64,000 bases of DNA, taken from Gonocerus acuteangulatus (taxonomy: Eukaryota > Arthropoda > Insecta > Hemiptera > Coreidae). Location of the stretch: the NCBI GenBank assembly GCA_946811695.1, contig OX328125.1, positions 35,759,751 to 35,823,750 of the forward strand, given 5' to 3'. Positions 39,479 to 50,257 of the stretch are shown one piece after another. The position numbers and the translations under genes are program-made. Under the pieces are notes generated by a model. It saw only the letters and a program-made list of their open reading frames with translations, was not told the DNA's origin and made no database searches. Numbering within the stretch: the stretch's first letter is position 1; each line of letters opens with the position of its first letter.

Positions 39479-40468
39479 TATACAGGGTGTCCCACATTGA
39501 GATGTCATAACTTTAAGGGTTTATTCTGCACCTCATTTGTAGTTCAGGGACGCAGAAATGAGCGTCCTATCTCAACATGTAGGCGTCCTATCTCTTATTC
39601 AGCTATTTGTAGACTTAACGGTTTGCCTCCGCCTTAAAAGTTGCCTTATTTAATGAGCTTTAAAATGGTACCCTGTGGTTTTAAAAACAAACATTATTTA
39701 AGTCCATTTTTTTATGATTTCTAAGTCAAAACCAATACATTTGCTTTAGTGCGAAGAAGCCATTTCCAACACATTATTTAATTTTACGCGAATATGGTGA
39801 TTTCTATTCTATTTAGTAAAATTAGACACTACAATTTCTGCTTATAAGTTATTGCTTATAAGTAACTGGGTTATTCATTACAATCATGAGAAATTGTATT
39901 GAAAAAACTCTCTCCTCCAAATATAAAGCGAAAAAAATAGATTTAAATGATAAGACTATTATGCTACTCTTAAAAATAGAAATTTCATAAAACAAGACCC
40001 TCAAAGCATAAAAATATAACATCTGTATTTATTATGTTAACAATAATTGTGATTATTTCCAAATTGTTCTTCAGTCATCTTTCACTCTTTCCAAGGTGTC
40101 CCCTAATCCCTAATCAGAGCAAAAAATGTGTGTACCTAATGTTGGAAGGATGGGACATCACCATATTTGTGTGAAATTAAATAATGTGTTGGTAATGGCT
40201 TCTTCACACAAAAGCAAATGTATTGGTTTTGACTTAGAAATCAGAAAAAAATAGACTTAAATAATTTTTGTTTTCAAAACATCCGGGTACCATTTTAAAG
40301 CTTATTAAATAAGGCAACTTTTAAGGCGGAGGCAAACCGTTAAGTCTACAAATAGCTGATTAAGAAAATATTGAGTGAGTTAAGAAAACCCTAATAAAAA
40401 TAGTTGACATCTATATGGCTCTTAGTGTAGCTCCTAAATTACATGACAACATTTCAATAACTGGTGTT

Positions 40469-40472
<4 letters not shown>

Positions 40473-40529
<57 letters not shown>

Positions 40530-40572
40530 CTTTTTTTTACGGCGCATCGACAAATCTTGGCCATTAGCGCCG
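40473..40572 (-). mobile_element. Severely 5'-truncated SINE with long A tail
   Basis: Only a poly(T) run of about 70 and the last 40 bp of the SINE tail (ACGGCGCATCGAC...CCATTAGCGCC) are present. TGGTGTTTCTT at 40462-40472 and 40573-40583 is an 11-bp target-site duplication. The retained tail confirms 3'-end-primed insertion. Confidence 0.85.
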
Positions 40573-40594
40573 TGGTGTTTCTTATGAAATGTGG

Positions 40595-40643
40595 GAACCA
40601 CGCCTCGGGTTCCCACGTTTTTCAACAGAATACCTTTATACAT
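40595..40643 (+). repeat. Short dispersed repeat, also at 41283-41325
   Basis: ACCACGCCTCGGGTTCCCAC followed by TTTTTCAAC.GAATACCTTTA occurs at both places with few differences. One copy lies within the long-TIR element and the other just outside it. Confidence 0.7.
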
Positions 40644-41642
40644 TGTTAGGAAGGATTCTTGGTGTTTCTTATTGGAAATTTAATGTAGATTCTAAAATTG
40701 TGGTCGTCATTTACGATACATAGACAGGAAATCCGGAAAACACAGTTTTTCATAAGAAACCCCAATAGTTTTGAAAATATACAAAAGTTTGAATAGCTCT
40801 GCTAAATGTTGAGATAGGCCGCTCATTTCTGAGTCCCTGAACTACAAATGAGGTGCAGAATAAACCCTTAAACCTTTGACATCTCAATGTGGGACACCCT
40901 GTATAAGAAGTTTAAGAAGTGTCGTTATGATAACTGAGGCATTTTATCATCCACCTTCCAGAAATTGATCTTGTATTATTTTATTTAGAGGATTTTTTTT
41001 TCAATTCAATTAATTCTGATAAAAAACTAAGAGGATCAGAACCTGAAAACACTCTTCTCTCCAAAATGAAAATTTTATTCCCTACAGACTTGGTGCCTCT
41101 TTAAATACATATACATTGATAAATTAAAAAATTAGTGCCTTCACACTAGTAAAATAACCTTCCACAGGACCACTTCAAACAAAGATACGTTAGTTAATTT
41201 TTTTTTATGCATTTTATTTATTTATTTACAGGTGTTTTACAATTTACATATTATTGTATTTTGTAATGAGATTGTAGTATTAACCACGCCTCGGGTTCCC
41301 ACATTTTTCAACGGAATACCTTTAAGGATAAGGATTCTTTAAGATAACCCAGGTCATCCTGAGGTTATCCATGTTGTATTTATAATTATTATTATTAAAG
41401 TCGACAGTCTTTTAAATATCCTTTAAATTTATAATTAGGTTTGCTAGCCAAAAAACTATTTAATTTCTGAATATGAATATAGTTCTGCCTTTAAAAAAGA
41501 GTAGTTTAGTAAAATAAAAAAATGACATTTATTTCCTAATTTTACTCTGTGTCAAACAATTATTATTTTGTTTCTTTTGAGAATTTACTTTAAATGCGTT
41601 GCAAATCTATTATTAATCAGGCGACGTACATACGTTATATTG

Positions 41643-42055
41643 TTGAGAAGATATGGTCGACCGTTCGGAAGTAGGAAGCGTTGATCGTCGGGGTTTCGGT
41701 CAGTGTTCTTATTCAATAAAACACATTTTATTTGCTAAAATGTATATTTATTGCCGCCAACGTTTCGGCTTGCTATACAAGCCATCTTCAGGGCTGAAAA
41801 ACATATATGGTATAACAATGGTAAGGACAAAAAAAAAATATAAATATAAATATATATATATAGTATAATAATAGCAATATAAATAAATATACATGTATAT
41901 GGTATCCAAGAGAATACAGTACAAGTGTCATAGTAACATACCTATTGAGAAGATTGAGAACTATACATCCAAGATTGAAAAATATACATTTTATTAAATA
42001 AAATGTGTTTTATTGAATAAGAACACTGACCGAAACCCCGACGATCAACGCTTCC
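41643..42055 (-). mobile_element. Hammerhead element with 12-bp target-site duplication
   Basis: TACGTTATATTG occurs at 41631-41642 and 42056-42067, exactly flanking a 413-bp insertion. Inside, about 60 bp at the left (GGAAGCGTTGATCGTCGGGG...TTCAATAAAACACA) is repeated inverted at the right edge. A minus-strand hammerhead core lies between. No ORF. Variable-length duplications and inverted terminal segments are features of Penelope-like elements, and the size fits a non-autonomous derivative. Confidence 0.75.
41754..41797 (-). ncRNA. Hammerhead ribozyme motif (type I, minimal stem III)
   Basis: Minus strand: GCC, CTGAAGA, stem II GGCTTG/CAAGCC with a TATAG loop region, GAAA, C-G closing pair, cleavage triplet GTT, then GGC. 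Stem I GCC/GGC pairs over 3 bp. GTT is an allowed NUH site, generally weaker than GTC. Confidence 0.72.
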
Positions 42056-42424
42056 TACGTTATATTGGATTTATTCGAATGGAGATACTAAGCGTTTTAA
42101 TTTATTAATGTATTCCCCTGAAAAGGCACCAAGTAGATGTGAAACTTGTAGGAATAAAACTTTTATGTTGTGCAGAATAGCGTTTTTATTATCTTCCGCC
42201 TTTTAATTCATTCTAACAGTGAAATGAAGTTATTAATACTAAAGAATTGCATTAAATTTGTCCTTACAGATTAGATAAAAAAAAATATTGCCTTACAATA
42301 AAGTCAATCAATAAACAATAAATTCTGGTTGAGTGAAATTGTGTTGTATGAACTACCACCACTACAAGTGATGTCCATAAATGAAATGACAATCTGAAAA
42401 AAATGGAGTTTGTTGGCTTTTCAG

Positions 42425-42488
42425 TTTGAAAATGGAGTGCGAGAAGCTGGCAAGCGAGAAAATCGAGATCCAACGACACTACGTCATG
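42425..42488 (+). CDS. gro: Groucho/TLE alternative exon A (Q-domain coiled coil)
   Basis: A 64-nt exon between GGCTTTTCAG and GTAAGG. Its first base completes the codon split from exon 30656-30753 (AA+T, Asn), then it reads LKMECEKLASEKIEIQRHYVM. This is the helical Q-domain segment that follows FLQAQYH in Groucho/TLE proteins, and it contributes to tetramerisation. It keeps the family's CEKLASEK but has Ile where most members have Thr and Met (EKTEM). A second 64-nt version follows 1.24 kb downstream in the same phase. Because 64 is 3n+1, using both exons or neither changes frame, so one must be chosen. Splicing pattern is inferred. Confidence 0.92.
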
Positions 42489-43729
42489 GTAAGGACGTCA
42501 CTATTAAAGTGCCATGGGCGCTAGACTCTAAAAAAGTACCGCTTCGGTTTTCCGATAATCGGCGTCTTGTCAAAATATTTACCAACCCCCCCCCACTCCT
42601 CGTCCCTGAGGCTTAACCTCTCTCACTATAACCTCCTCTACCGACATATTGTTCCTTTCCTTTATGCTCTCATGTGACAAGGAACCCGCCCTAAACTTAA
42701 CAGTTAAATTAAGGACAATTTTAAATATTCAAATAAATGTCTACCTTAATGGAATGTGAATCCAATAGTTAGATTTGGATTCATAGAGAAATTTGGCATT
42801 ATTTTAGGAAAATTGTTCTTCAAAATCTCGAGTCAATTAACACTATTTAACTGAGGAATTTTGTAGCAAATTGTTTTATCCCCCCAAAAAAATTAGACGT
42901 TTCAATTTTATGAATAGGGACTTAATTTGTTTTTAATTAAAACAAAAATTCCAATATAAAGCAGCTCTCAAGCAAAAATTCCATTTACTGGGAGCAATAA
43001 CTGAATATTTCATATGAAAACAATTTTTAATTATCCATCTTTTAAATGTTTATTTAATTTTCTCAGCCAGTGAATTCCGAATAAATTTGATTGGTAATAA
43101 ATTAATTTTTAAATATATAAATATGATATCGAGATGTCTTCAGCTTTATAATTATTTTTCTTTTTTTAGATAGTTATTTTGCTGGTTTCTAAAATCTGAA
43201 ACACTTATTTGGTGCACACAACCAATGCTCCCAATCGCTATTTGCATATATTTATTCTTCATACATAATGTCGTCCAAAAATGTTTTAGAATTTATTCTT
43301 ATTTACCGTCTCCTCCCAAACAGTTTCGGTCTAGCTGTTCAAAAAAATCTCGTTTAGAGTGTGTGTCCTTTCCTAACGTCCTCTCCCGAAATTTGAGTAT
43401 CCATCTAACCTGATAAAGAAATTGATAAGAGGAGCGGCGTTCATTTTCAGAAAGCCGAAGCGGTTTTGCTCTAACACTCGACGCTTTGCACGCTTCGCAC
43501 TAAGTAAAATAGCTTTAACAATATAACAAAGCCTCAGAAAGCACTCAAGATTATGTCATGTCAGTGTTGCATTCTCTTGTGTTTTTGATTTTTTTTTTAA
43601 TCACTTATAATTAGCCCTCAGGACAGTGTTAATAACTCTCTATTGCTTTGTATGTACCTAATGTTTAGTATTAACCATGCACTTATCTTGTCTTGTGACC
43701 TAACCACCGCTCGTCGTGTCTGTCTGCAG
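42489..43729 (+). other. Intron between the two alternative Groucho exons
   Basis: 1241 bp with GTAAGG donor and TGTCTGCAG acceptor. Too long for simple steric exclusion of splicing, so exclusion must use another mechanism or frame-dependent decay. It contains a short C run near 42588 and no recognised transposon. Confidence 0.75.
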
Positions 43730-43793
43730 TTTAAAGATGGAGATCGAGAAATTAGCCCAAGAGAAAACAGAAATGCAGAGGCATTACGTAATG
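43730..43793 (+). CDS. gro: Groucho/TLE alternative exon B (Q-domain coiled coil)
   Basis: A 64-nt exon between TGTCTGCAG and GTGAGT. Spliced to exon 30656-30753 it reads N, then LKMEIEKLAQEKTEMQRHYVM. It agrees with the family at EKTEMQRHYVM but replaces the usual CEKLAS with IEKLAQ. Against exon A, 17 of 21 complete codons encode the same residue, yet ten of those 17 differ in synonymous positions. This points to an old duplication with both copies under purifying selection. The next expected segment (YYEMSYGLN in relatives) was not found in the remaining 20 kb, so the next exon may lie beyond the window. Confidence 0.92.
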
Positions 43794-44490
43794 GTGAGTT
43801 TCCCCAGCGCATGCGTAGCATTGTCTTGTTGTTTGTTGCTTGCTCTGCTAATTGTGCTGTTTGTATTAATTGCATGCTTGCATGGCTTATGTGTGAAATA
43901 ATGTTTTCATTTTTCCCATTATCTTTATTCATAGATATGTAGACATGATAATTTCTTTATCACGTCATCATTTTCTTCTACAGGTGGAGATATAATAAAT
44001 TATTTATAGTTACACAAACATATTTACTGATATGTTATTCCTTGAAAGATTACCCTGAGTATATAATTTCATTTTTGATCTATATTATAAGAATTACCTA
44101 AATTAATTCACAACTTATTTCGTTAAAGATATCAAAATATTTACACAAAAGTTATAGTAAAAATAGCATTAACCTAGACCAGATTGCTCTCGTACGTTTC
44201 TCCTTTATTTATATATATATATTTTTGCAATTTATCTAATTTTTATTCTATTATATAAATTATTTCATTATTATTATTGTTACATAACTGAGTAATTTGT
44301 AATTGACTAAAAACTATTTTATCTGTAATATGTATACTATTTTAAATATTTGATTATAAATAAATAATCTAAAGGTAACTCTTATTCATTCAGGCAAATT
44401 TTCCCATAATTTACAAAATTTGCGAAATTGGTAGCGATTGGTATAGCTTTTAGAGGGAAACCACTGCCTCTTCAGTCGTGTGTTATCTCA
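43794..44490 (+). other. Presumed Groucho/TLE intron, start
   Basis: GTGAGT donor followed by AT-rich DNA with no exon recognised. By inference the intron continues through the rest of the window. Confidence 0.5.
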
Positions 44491-44665
44491 ATAAAACTAC
44501 ATTTTGCAGTCCTGATGGAGGCTTGAATTTCAACCCGAAACGTCGGCCCAACATGAAACACATTTTCTTATTAAAAAAAAGGTAATTTTACTAAGATGGC
44601 ACTAACACTGACTACATCAACCTCGCAATCTCAACGGCCAACGATCAACTATCAATGAACACCAA
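44490..44665 (+). mobile_element. Hammerhead-bearing element, degenerate
   Basis: CAATAAAACTACATTTTGCAG precedes CTGATGG, a stem II of GGCTTGAA/TTCAACCC, and GAAACGTCGGCC (44511-44547). The A-to-G change in the last base of CTGATGA probably inactivates it. The 3' end module ACGGCCAACGATCAACTATCAATGAA closes the element. Confidence 0.6.
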
Positions 44666-44734
44666 TGTTTTCTGGCTTGAATATCTACATCATTTATGGA
44701 AGACTTCGAATCACATGAGTTGTTCTTCTTCATA

Positions 44735-44776
44735 TCCCTGATGAAGGGGCTAGAATTGAAATTCTAGCCGGAACTG
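44735..44776 (+). ncRNA. Hammerhead-like motif, degenerate
   Basis: CTGATGA at 44738-44744, then GGCTAGAA/TTCTAGCC as a clean 8-bp stem II, but GGAAC replaces GAAAC and the cleavage triplet is displaced. A decayed copy. Confidence 0.45.
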
Positions 44777-44779
44777 TGT

Positions 44780-46700
44780 CGATAAAAATTCTTTTTTTTT
44801 TTTTTTTTTAATAACTATTATGACCTACTTCTCGCCGTTTTCGCCCTGGTTTATTTCTATGATCAACGATATCTTATGAATTATTGCTATTATTTTTTGT
44901 ACGTGTGACTAGAGAATTTAGTTTTAAGTATTATCATTGCTGTAATGAACTACAGTTATAAGTTTCTTTTATGCAAAGAGTTCTAGTCTAGATTAGTTCC
45001 ATGATAATTTCAGTTTCGGAAATTCAGTATTAATTACAGAATTCTAAGCCCCTGGAGTGGCAAGGGCTTGATTTATATCCAAAGCATTATTGCATTGACA
45101 GACTGCAACAGCTGGCGGTGCTTGATGCATAACCATATGTTTTTGCTACGGACTAAATGTCCATTTGTTATTAATTACCTTATTATTAGTATTTATACCC
45201 TCTATCACCACAAATCCTTCATATCTTCCGTTTTTAATTGGTTGCTACCCAATATCATGAGGTCATTATTGATCGGCTTAATAATGATTGTAAAAAGAGA
45301 TCTGTTGTTATTTAATTTACGTAATAACAATGGTTTAAATTAATTACCTGCCACTTTTTAATCTCTGCAAAGATGTGAATGCCAGAAAAATCGTTTACAT
45401 AAAAAAAAACAAAAAACAACAACAAGACCACACAACAAAAACAACATGAAATGGATGGATGAAGTCTGTGATTTAAAGACTATATAATGAAAATGTGCTG
45501 CCATTTTACTGTTCGAAATTCATGATTATAACTTTAACGTTCATTTATAAATAACATAGATTTTTGATACGGGGCACAGATACGGCGGGTCGAAAACTTG
45601 GGCAAAAATATTTCGGCACATTTTCTGTTTCTAGTGGATAGTAAATGACTAGAAAACATATAGTTTTTTATTCTGGGTACGAATATCAATGATGCTGTAT
45701 TAAAAAGGGTCGTCAGGTTTCCTGGCACAAGGATGAACAGCCCGTTTGAATTTTATTAATTTGAAAATGCCAATTAAAAAACATCTAAACTAATCGAGAA
45801 ATGTTGAAAATTTATTTATCCATTTACGAGTTGCGGTTCCAAATCATTTCATTTAATATATTCTTGTAATTAAAAAAAAAATCCTAACTTTATGTGTTTT
45901 TTTTTATTTAATTAACAAAAAAGAAGAAGAAAAATTATATCCAGAGAACGTTCTGGCGATTTGAATTATCGAGTATAAAAATAAAAACCTGTTTTTGCAA
46001 CTGAATACTTTGGGTTAGAAAAATAATATGCAAGATTAATGTCGTACAAAATTATTATATACTCACTAATTACTGAAGTTTGTTTTTTAAAAGCACCACA
46101 AAAGAAAAAGAGAAATAAAAGGCGTAAATTTAGCGCATTGATGGTCGATAAAAACTATTAAAGGGGCGTTAAAAATATTTTCCATGAAAGAAAGGCATAA
46201 AAGAGAACGAGAAAATAAAACACTAGAAAAATTGCTGTTTTAAAAAGAAAGAAAAAGTTTCGTTTATCATTTATCTTTTTTTCTTCCACTAACTCAGCTT
46301 TATCTCTTCCGTCTCTTTAAAATCTCCTCCAAAGATATAAATATTTCTTTTATGTCTACGTATAATTTATTCTTTTTTTTTTTATTTATATTTTAATTTA
46401 TTTTTCATTCTTTTTTTTAAATATCTTTATTTATCCTGTGTTTCTCCTTCTTTTTTTTTTTTTTTGTTTCTTTCTTTCTTTTTGTTTGTTCGGTACCTTG
46501 TATTTCTCTTGTGGTATATTTTTTGATATATTAAATATTGCTAATGACTTTACGTGGTACTGTTTTATTTATTATTTTTTGTAATTTATTTATTAGTCTT
46601 TTTCTAAGCCTGAGGAAAGAAGACGATCAGCATCCGGCTACGGGATTCACATTTTTTGGAAAAATTCGAACTAAAGAAATCATAGTGCTTTCGAATTTAC
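44780..46700. other. Intronic DNA without recognised feature
   Basis: T-rich low-complexity runs at 44790-44808 and 46370-46475. No exon or bounded element seen. Confidence 0.45.
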
Positions 46701-46711
46701 GTTAATAGGCT

Positions 46712-46820
46712 CCGAGGGAAGGCCGGTGGCCGTGAGTGTTATGGCGTGAGCACTTAAGACTCCATGCCAAGGGTCGTGGGTTCGATTCGAGAGGGTAACC
46801 TATAGATAACCCGTACTAAA
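46712..46820 (+). mobile_element. Degenerate tRNA-like head joined to 5S-SINE body
   Basis: A tRNA-like stretch GGCCGGTGGCCGTGAGTGTT with GTCGTGGGTTCGATTC (B box) runs into GGTAACCTATAGATAACCCG, the body of the 5S-headed SINE. It appears to be a chimera or an old relative. A more decayed partner of the head is at 60,330-60,380. Confidence 0.5.
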
Positions 46821-46989
46821 ATTCATAGTTAATAATAATGGATTCAAGTGAATAAATGGCTCCGAGGTACACGTTTATAAAGATGTTTTGGCGATTGGAG
46901 TCGAATCGCACCACTTTAACGGTTTTATCTTTAACCATTTTGGGTACTTTGATTTGAGTGAACCGAAGTTCAAAGATTTGTTGTCATTC

Positions 46990-47070
46990 GTCCTTAATAA
47001 TCTATTCTAATGAGATGAATATAGTTAGCCGTTGAGGTGATACGATAAATTCGGCTTAGAAAAATTTAGA
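46990..47070 (-). mobile_element. Family-B terminus
   Basis: AGTTAGCCGTTGAGGTGATA followed by AATTCGGCTTAGAAAA is the family-B end in inverse orientation. The matching right side lies near 47,520-47,645 (GGCTGCCAAGAAGCATTC...TTTGCCGAATCCAAACCACTCCTTGACTTC). Confidence 0.5.
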
Positions 47071-47084
47071 TTTTCATAAAAAAA

Positions 47085-47400
47085 AAAAAATCAGTCCCGT
47101 AACAGGCCACAAGGGCCCAGAGGGGCAGATACTGTAGAGGTATCTGATTCTTGACCATACGGCACACTAGGGAGATAGTGTGGTCAATACTATGCTCCGG
47201 CCGCCTGATTTTTCCCTTGCTGCTTCGACTGATAGAGTCATTAGCACCAAGGTACCCATTGATAAATTAATTAAAGGCTGGGTTGGCCTAGGGACGATCT
47301 GGGACCCCAAATCCAACCCTCGAACGACGGCACTAGAAGAAAAAATCTTTAGTGCGCGCTCGGGTTTTGAACCTGGTCCTCCAGTTTGAACCTCGCCCCT
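47085..47400 (+). repeat. Unclassified dispersed repeat
   Basis: A GC-richer stretch beginning AATCAGTCCCGTAACAGGCC, with an open frame (47180-47389) that is probably fortuitous. Part of its start has an inverse counterpart near 18,030-18,055. It lies between the two halves of a family-B repeat and is likely an insertion in it. Confidence 0.4.
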
Positions 47401-47649
47401 TTTTCATAAAAATCTTGCACTAAATGCCTATTGGATGGAGGAAGACCACGGTAATTTTTAGGTACCCATGGTCAAGTGATAGTGGCAATTAAACGTTACC
47501 ATGATATTCCTCACTCGCCTAATCATTTAGTGCTCAAGAAGGAAGGCTGCCAAGAAGCATTCATAATCGTTAGAAATATTGCTTTTTCTGAAAATATGAC
47601 GTTTCCCATTTGCCGAATCCAAACCACTCCTTGACTTCTTAATATAAGT

Positions 47650-48919
47650 TTTGTTTGGAGTCCAGGGGGTACTACAAAAAATAGGAAGTATTTTGCCGCC
47701 AAATGTCATCAAAATCGGATTAGAACAATAGGGTCAACAATTTGCCCGAAAAAAGAGATTTGGGCAAAAACAAGATGGGTTTAAAAATAAGATGTAAAAT
47801 ACCAAAGACCACATAAAGACCAAGATTAAGATTTATTCAATATACAATGAACGCTCTAGAATATAAAGACTGTGTAGAAATGTAGACACTGGTACAGAAT
47901 AAATTGCTTGGGTGACTCCATTAAACAAGCCCAGAAACTGATGATTTAAAAATAAAGGAAGTGTTATCTTTGTGGCTATATCCGAGTGGATAGATTCGTG
48001 TCTAATATTACAAAAGAGTTTGTTGATAAACAAGGAATTGTTTGTTCGCCGCCCACATTGGACCACACGCAGTCGTGCATAACGACCCTCTCTCCTAGAT
48101 ATATCATCCTGTACACATTTATCAGCTGTTTTCCATTGCCACTGTGTTCCACAGCTGTCTGAGTGTCTTATCGCCTTCATCAGGCCTCCATGTCCCTTTC
48201 TGCTTGGTTTATTTTGAGCACTTGCTCCAACTGTGGGCGGTCTTACTAACACTGTTCCAATGTTGTAAGCCAACTAGGATTTCCGGTTGGATCATCCATT
48301 TCATCGCGAAACTAATCCAAGTTTTATCTCATTCGGCTATTATTGGTTCGAAATCCTTGCCTTTTCAATTAAATAAATGATGATAGAGATTTATTACACT
48401 CTTGGTGGCTTGGGGGCATTGGAGTCACGCGCCGGTTGTGGTTATGTGGCATTTTCTTCCGCTAGGATGTGCGGTCTACCGCGCTCGGAATTGACGCAAG
48501 GTACGTCTTCAGTCTCTCTCTCCTGGGAACATGGAAACAGAGAGATGGTTTGTAGGGCGACTAAGCCTATGCCTGAACGAATATAAGAAAATGTAATCGT
48601 GCGGGGAAAAGAACCAGCAGAGGAGAAAATAGAGATAAGGGAGAAAAAATAACTGAATATTAGTGGGAATATGAAGGCACAGAGGAGAGATAGCCAGAGA
48701 CAGGAAAAGAGTGATAGAGAATGGGAAAGAGAAAAAGTAGAAAGTGATAGAGAATGGGAAAGAGAGAAATTAGAGGGAAAGAGAGAGATAGGGAGAGGTA
48801 GAGAGGGAGCAAGAATGAGTCGATAAATATGTAAAAGGGAAGTTAATGTAAACAGAAGAGGGCTGCTATGCAAATGTAACACGTGTCTCCTACCCTACCA
48901 ATCAATTACATCTCGCCCT

Positions 48920-48920
<1 letters not shown>
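47650..48920. other. Intronic DNA without recognised gene
   Basis: A purine-rich AGAG segment runs from about 48,660 to 48,815. Overlapping open frames on both strands at 47833-48380 have no recognised domain. CTGATGAAGGCG on the minus strand near 48,170 lacks the GAAA half of a hammerhead. Confidence 0.4.
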
Positions 48921-48922
<2 letters not shown>

Positions 48923-48999
<77 letters not shown>

Positions 49000-49103
49000 C
49001 CCCCCCTCTCTCCCCCCCCCCCTCTCCCCCCCTCTCTATCCCCCCCTCTCTCTCCCCCCCCCCCTCTCTCTCTCTCCCCCCCCTCTCTCCCCCTCTCTCT
49101 CTC
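48923..49103. repeat. (CT)n and C-rich microsatellite
   Basis: About 75 bp of perfect CT followed by mixed C runs and CT. Polypyrimidine on the + strand. Confidence 0.95.
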
Positions 49104-49127
49104 TGGCTATCTTTTATATATTTTATT

Positions 49128-49158
<31 letters not shown>

Positions 49159-49274
49159 AGTCGGAAAAACTTCCATATAGAATAATAACTTATTATTTCA
49201 TTAATTTAATACTTTTGCAGGACTCTTACTCGGATTTTCTAGGGTTTTTTTTTTACATTGTATTCACTATTATT

Positions 49275-49462
49275 ATTATTTTTTTTTTTTTTTTTTTTAC
49301 GGCGCATCTACTACTAGGTCATTAGCGCCGACATCCAGGGTGCAGCGAGGAATTTTCCCAGCGAGCCTTGAGATGAGAAAATTCCTGCCGGAGATGGGAA
49401 TCGAACCCACCATCTCCCGCTTATGAATCCAGCGCGCTAGCCACTAGACTACGGGAGACCCC
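49275..49462 (-). mobile_element. Full-length tRNA-headed SINE with 16-bp TSD
   Basis: Minus strand. Head GGGGTCTCCCGTAGTCTAGT with A box, B box GGGTTCGATTCCC, the AATTTTCTCATCTCAAGGCTC body, tail GTCGGCGCTAATGACCTAGT, GATGCGCCGT and an A run. TGTATTCACTATTATT at 49259-49274 and 49463-49478 is a perfect 16-bp duplication, so both ends are defined. The best reference copy in the window. Confidence 0.93.
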
Positions 49463-49479
49463 TGTATTCACTATTATTT

Positions 49480-50257
49480 TAACAATAAATTTAACAAAAA
49501 ATTAACCAATGATATTCTGTATATATATTATAAATATGTTTATTTATTACTTTCAAACAAAGAATCTCTTGTTTGACTAATATTTCTAACTTTCGATGTG
49601 ATATAATTAAGTAAAATATAGTTAATTGAACAAAAAACAAGTTAAGGACAACATATAAGAAAACAGTTAAAAATAATTAAATGTATAATAACGAGAAACT
49701 ATTGAAGAAGGGGTACATATACGTAAAAATATGAAAAACTTAAATGATTGAAATTTGTGAATATGTACAAATTTAACATTCAAGAATGTAAAATTTGTAT
49801 TTTTGTAATTATGTTTTTTAAATAATTCATGATACCTAAAGGTGGTATTTATTGTCCTAGTATTGCACGAAGAGGGTGTAAAAGTAAGTCATAAAGTTCC
49901 CGAGGCCGAAGCAGTCGAATGCCATTGCAAAAGTGAATTACAGACTCCTTTCAATTCAAATGATCTCATAGAAAGTGGAGCAGAGGGTGAGGGGTCAATG
50001 CTTTCAAACACATTCCAACAGGTTAATCTTGCATGTATTTTATGTAGGATTTGCAATACAATACTATTTACCATTACGATGACATCATTGATATCCATAT
50101 TTGATTTATAGCCAATATATTTTTAAATTCCCGTCTCTGCCCGGCAGTCAGTATTAAATCATGCCGCCAATCAGTTGCTGAAAGATTATTTACTTATTTT
50201 AACAATAAATTTTGTTAATTAAATATACAAATTTAGTTTTGTAATGATATATAAATG
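49480..50257. other. Intronic DNA without recognised gene
   Basis: The open frames at 49842-50111 (+) and 49889-50098 (-) overlap each other. I cannot support either as coding. Confidence 0.4.

Larger units (their letters stand above)
39481..40903. mobile_element. Long-TIR DNA transposon, non-autonomous
   Basis: Outer termini TACAGGGTGTCCCACATTGA and inverse TGGGACACCCTGTA, flanked by TA. The arms remain inverted copies for several hundred bp (for example ACGGTTTGCCTCCGCC at 39,620 against GGCGGAGGCAAACCGT near 40,330), so about a quarter of the element on each side is TIR. The right arm is interrupted at about 40,380-40,780 by extra sequence including a truncated SINE. No transposase frame is seen. 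Confidence 0.78.
30754..42424 (+). other. Groucho/TLE intron (11.7 kb)
   Basis: Bounded by GTAAGT at 30754 and TTTTCAG ending at 42424, and splits a codon after its second base (phase 2). It holds a T run at about 31263-31286, a MITE, a nested SINE pair, a hierarchical minisatellite, a long-TIR element, a truncated SINE and two hammerhead elements, listed separately. I see no other coding exon inside it. Confidence 0.85.

Noticed and set aside
30195..42424. Additional Groucho exons, including exon 1 or the YYEMSYGLN exon
   Set aside because: I scanned for the expected peptides near splice sites here and downstream to 64000 and saw none. A profile search with splice modelling would be decisive.
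48150..48200. Hammerhead motif on the minus strand (CTGATGAAGGCG)
   Set aside because: No GAAA and no closing of stem II within a suitable distance.
49842..50111. Candidate exon or small protein
   Set aside because: Overlapping open frames on both strands and no family similarity that I recognise.
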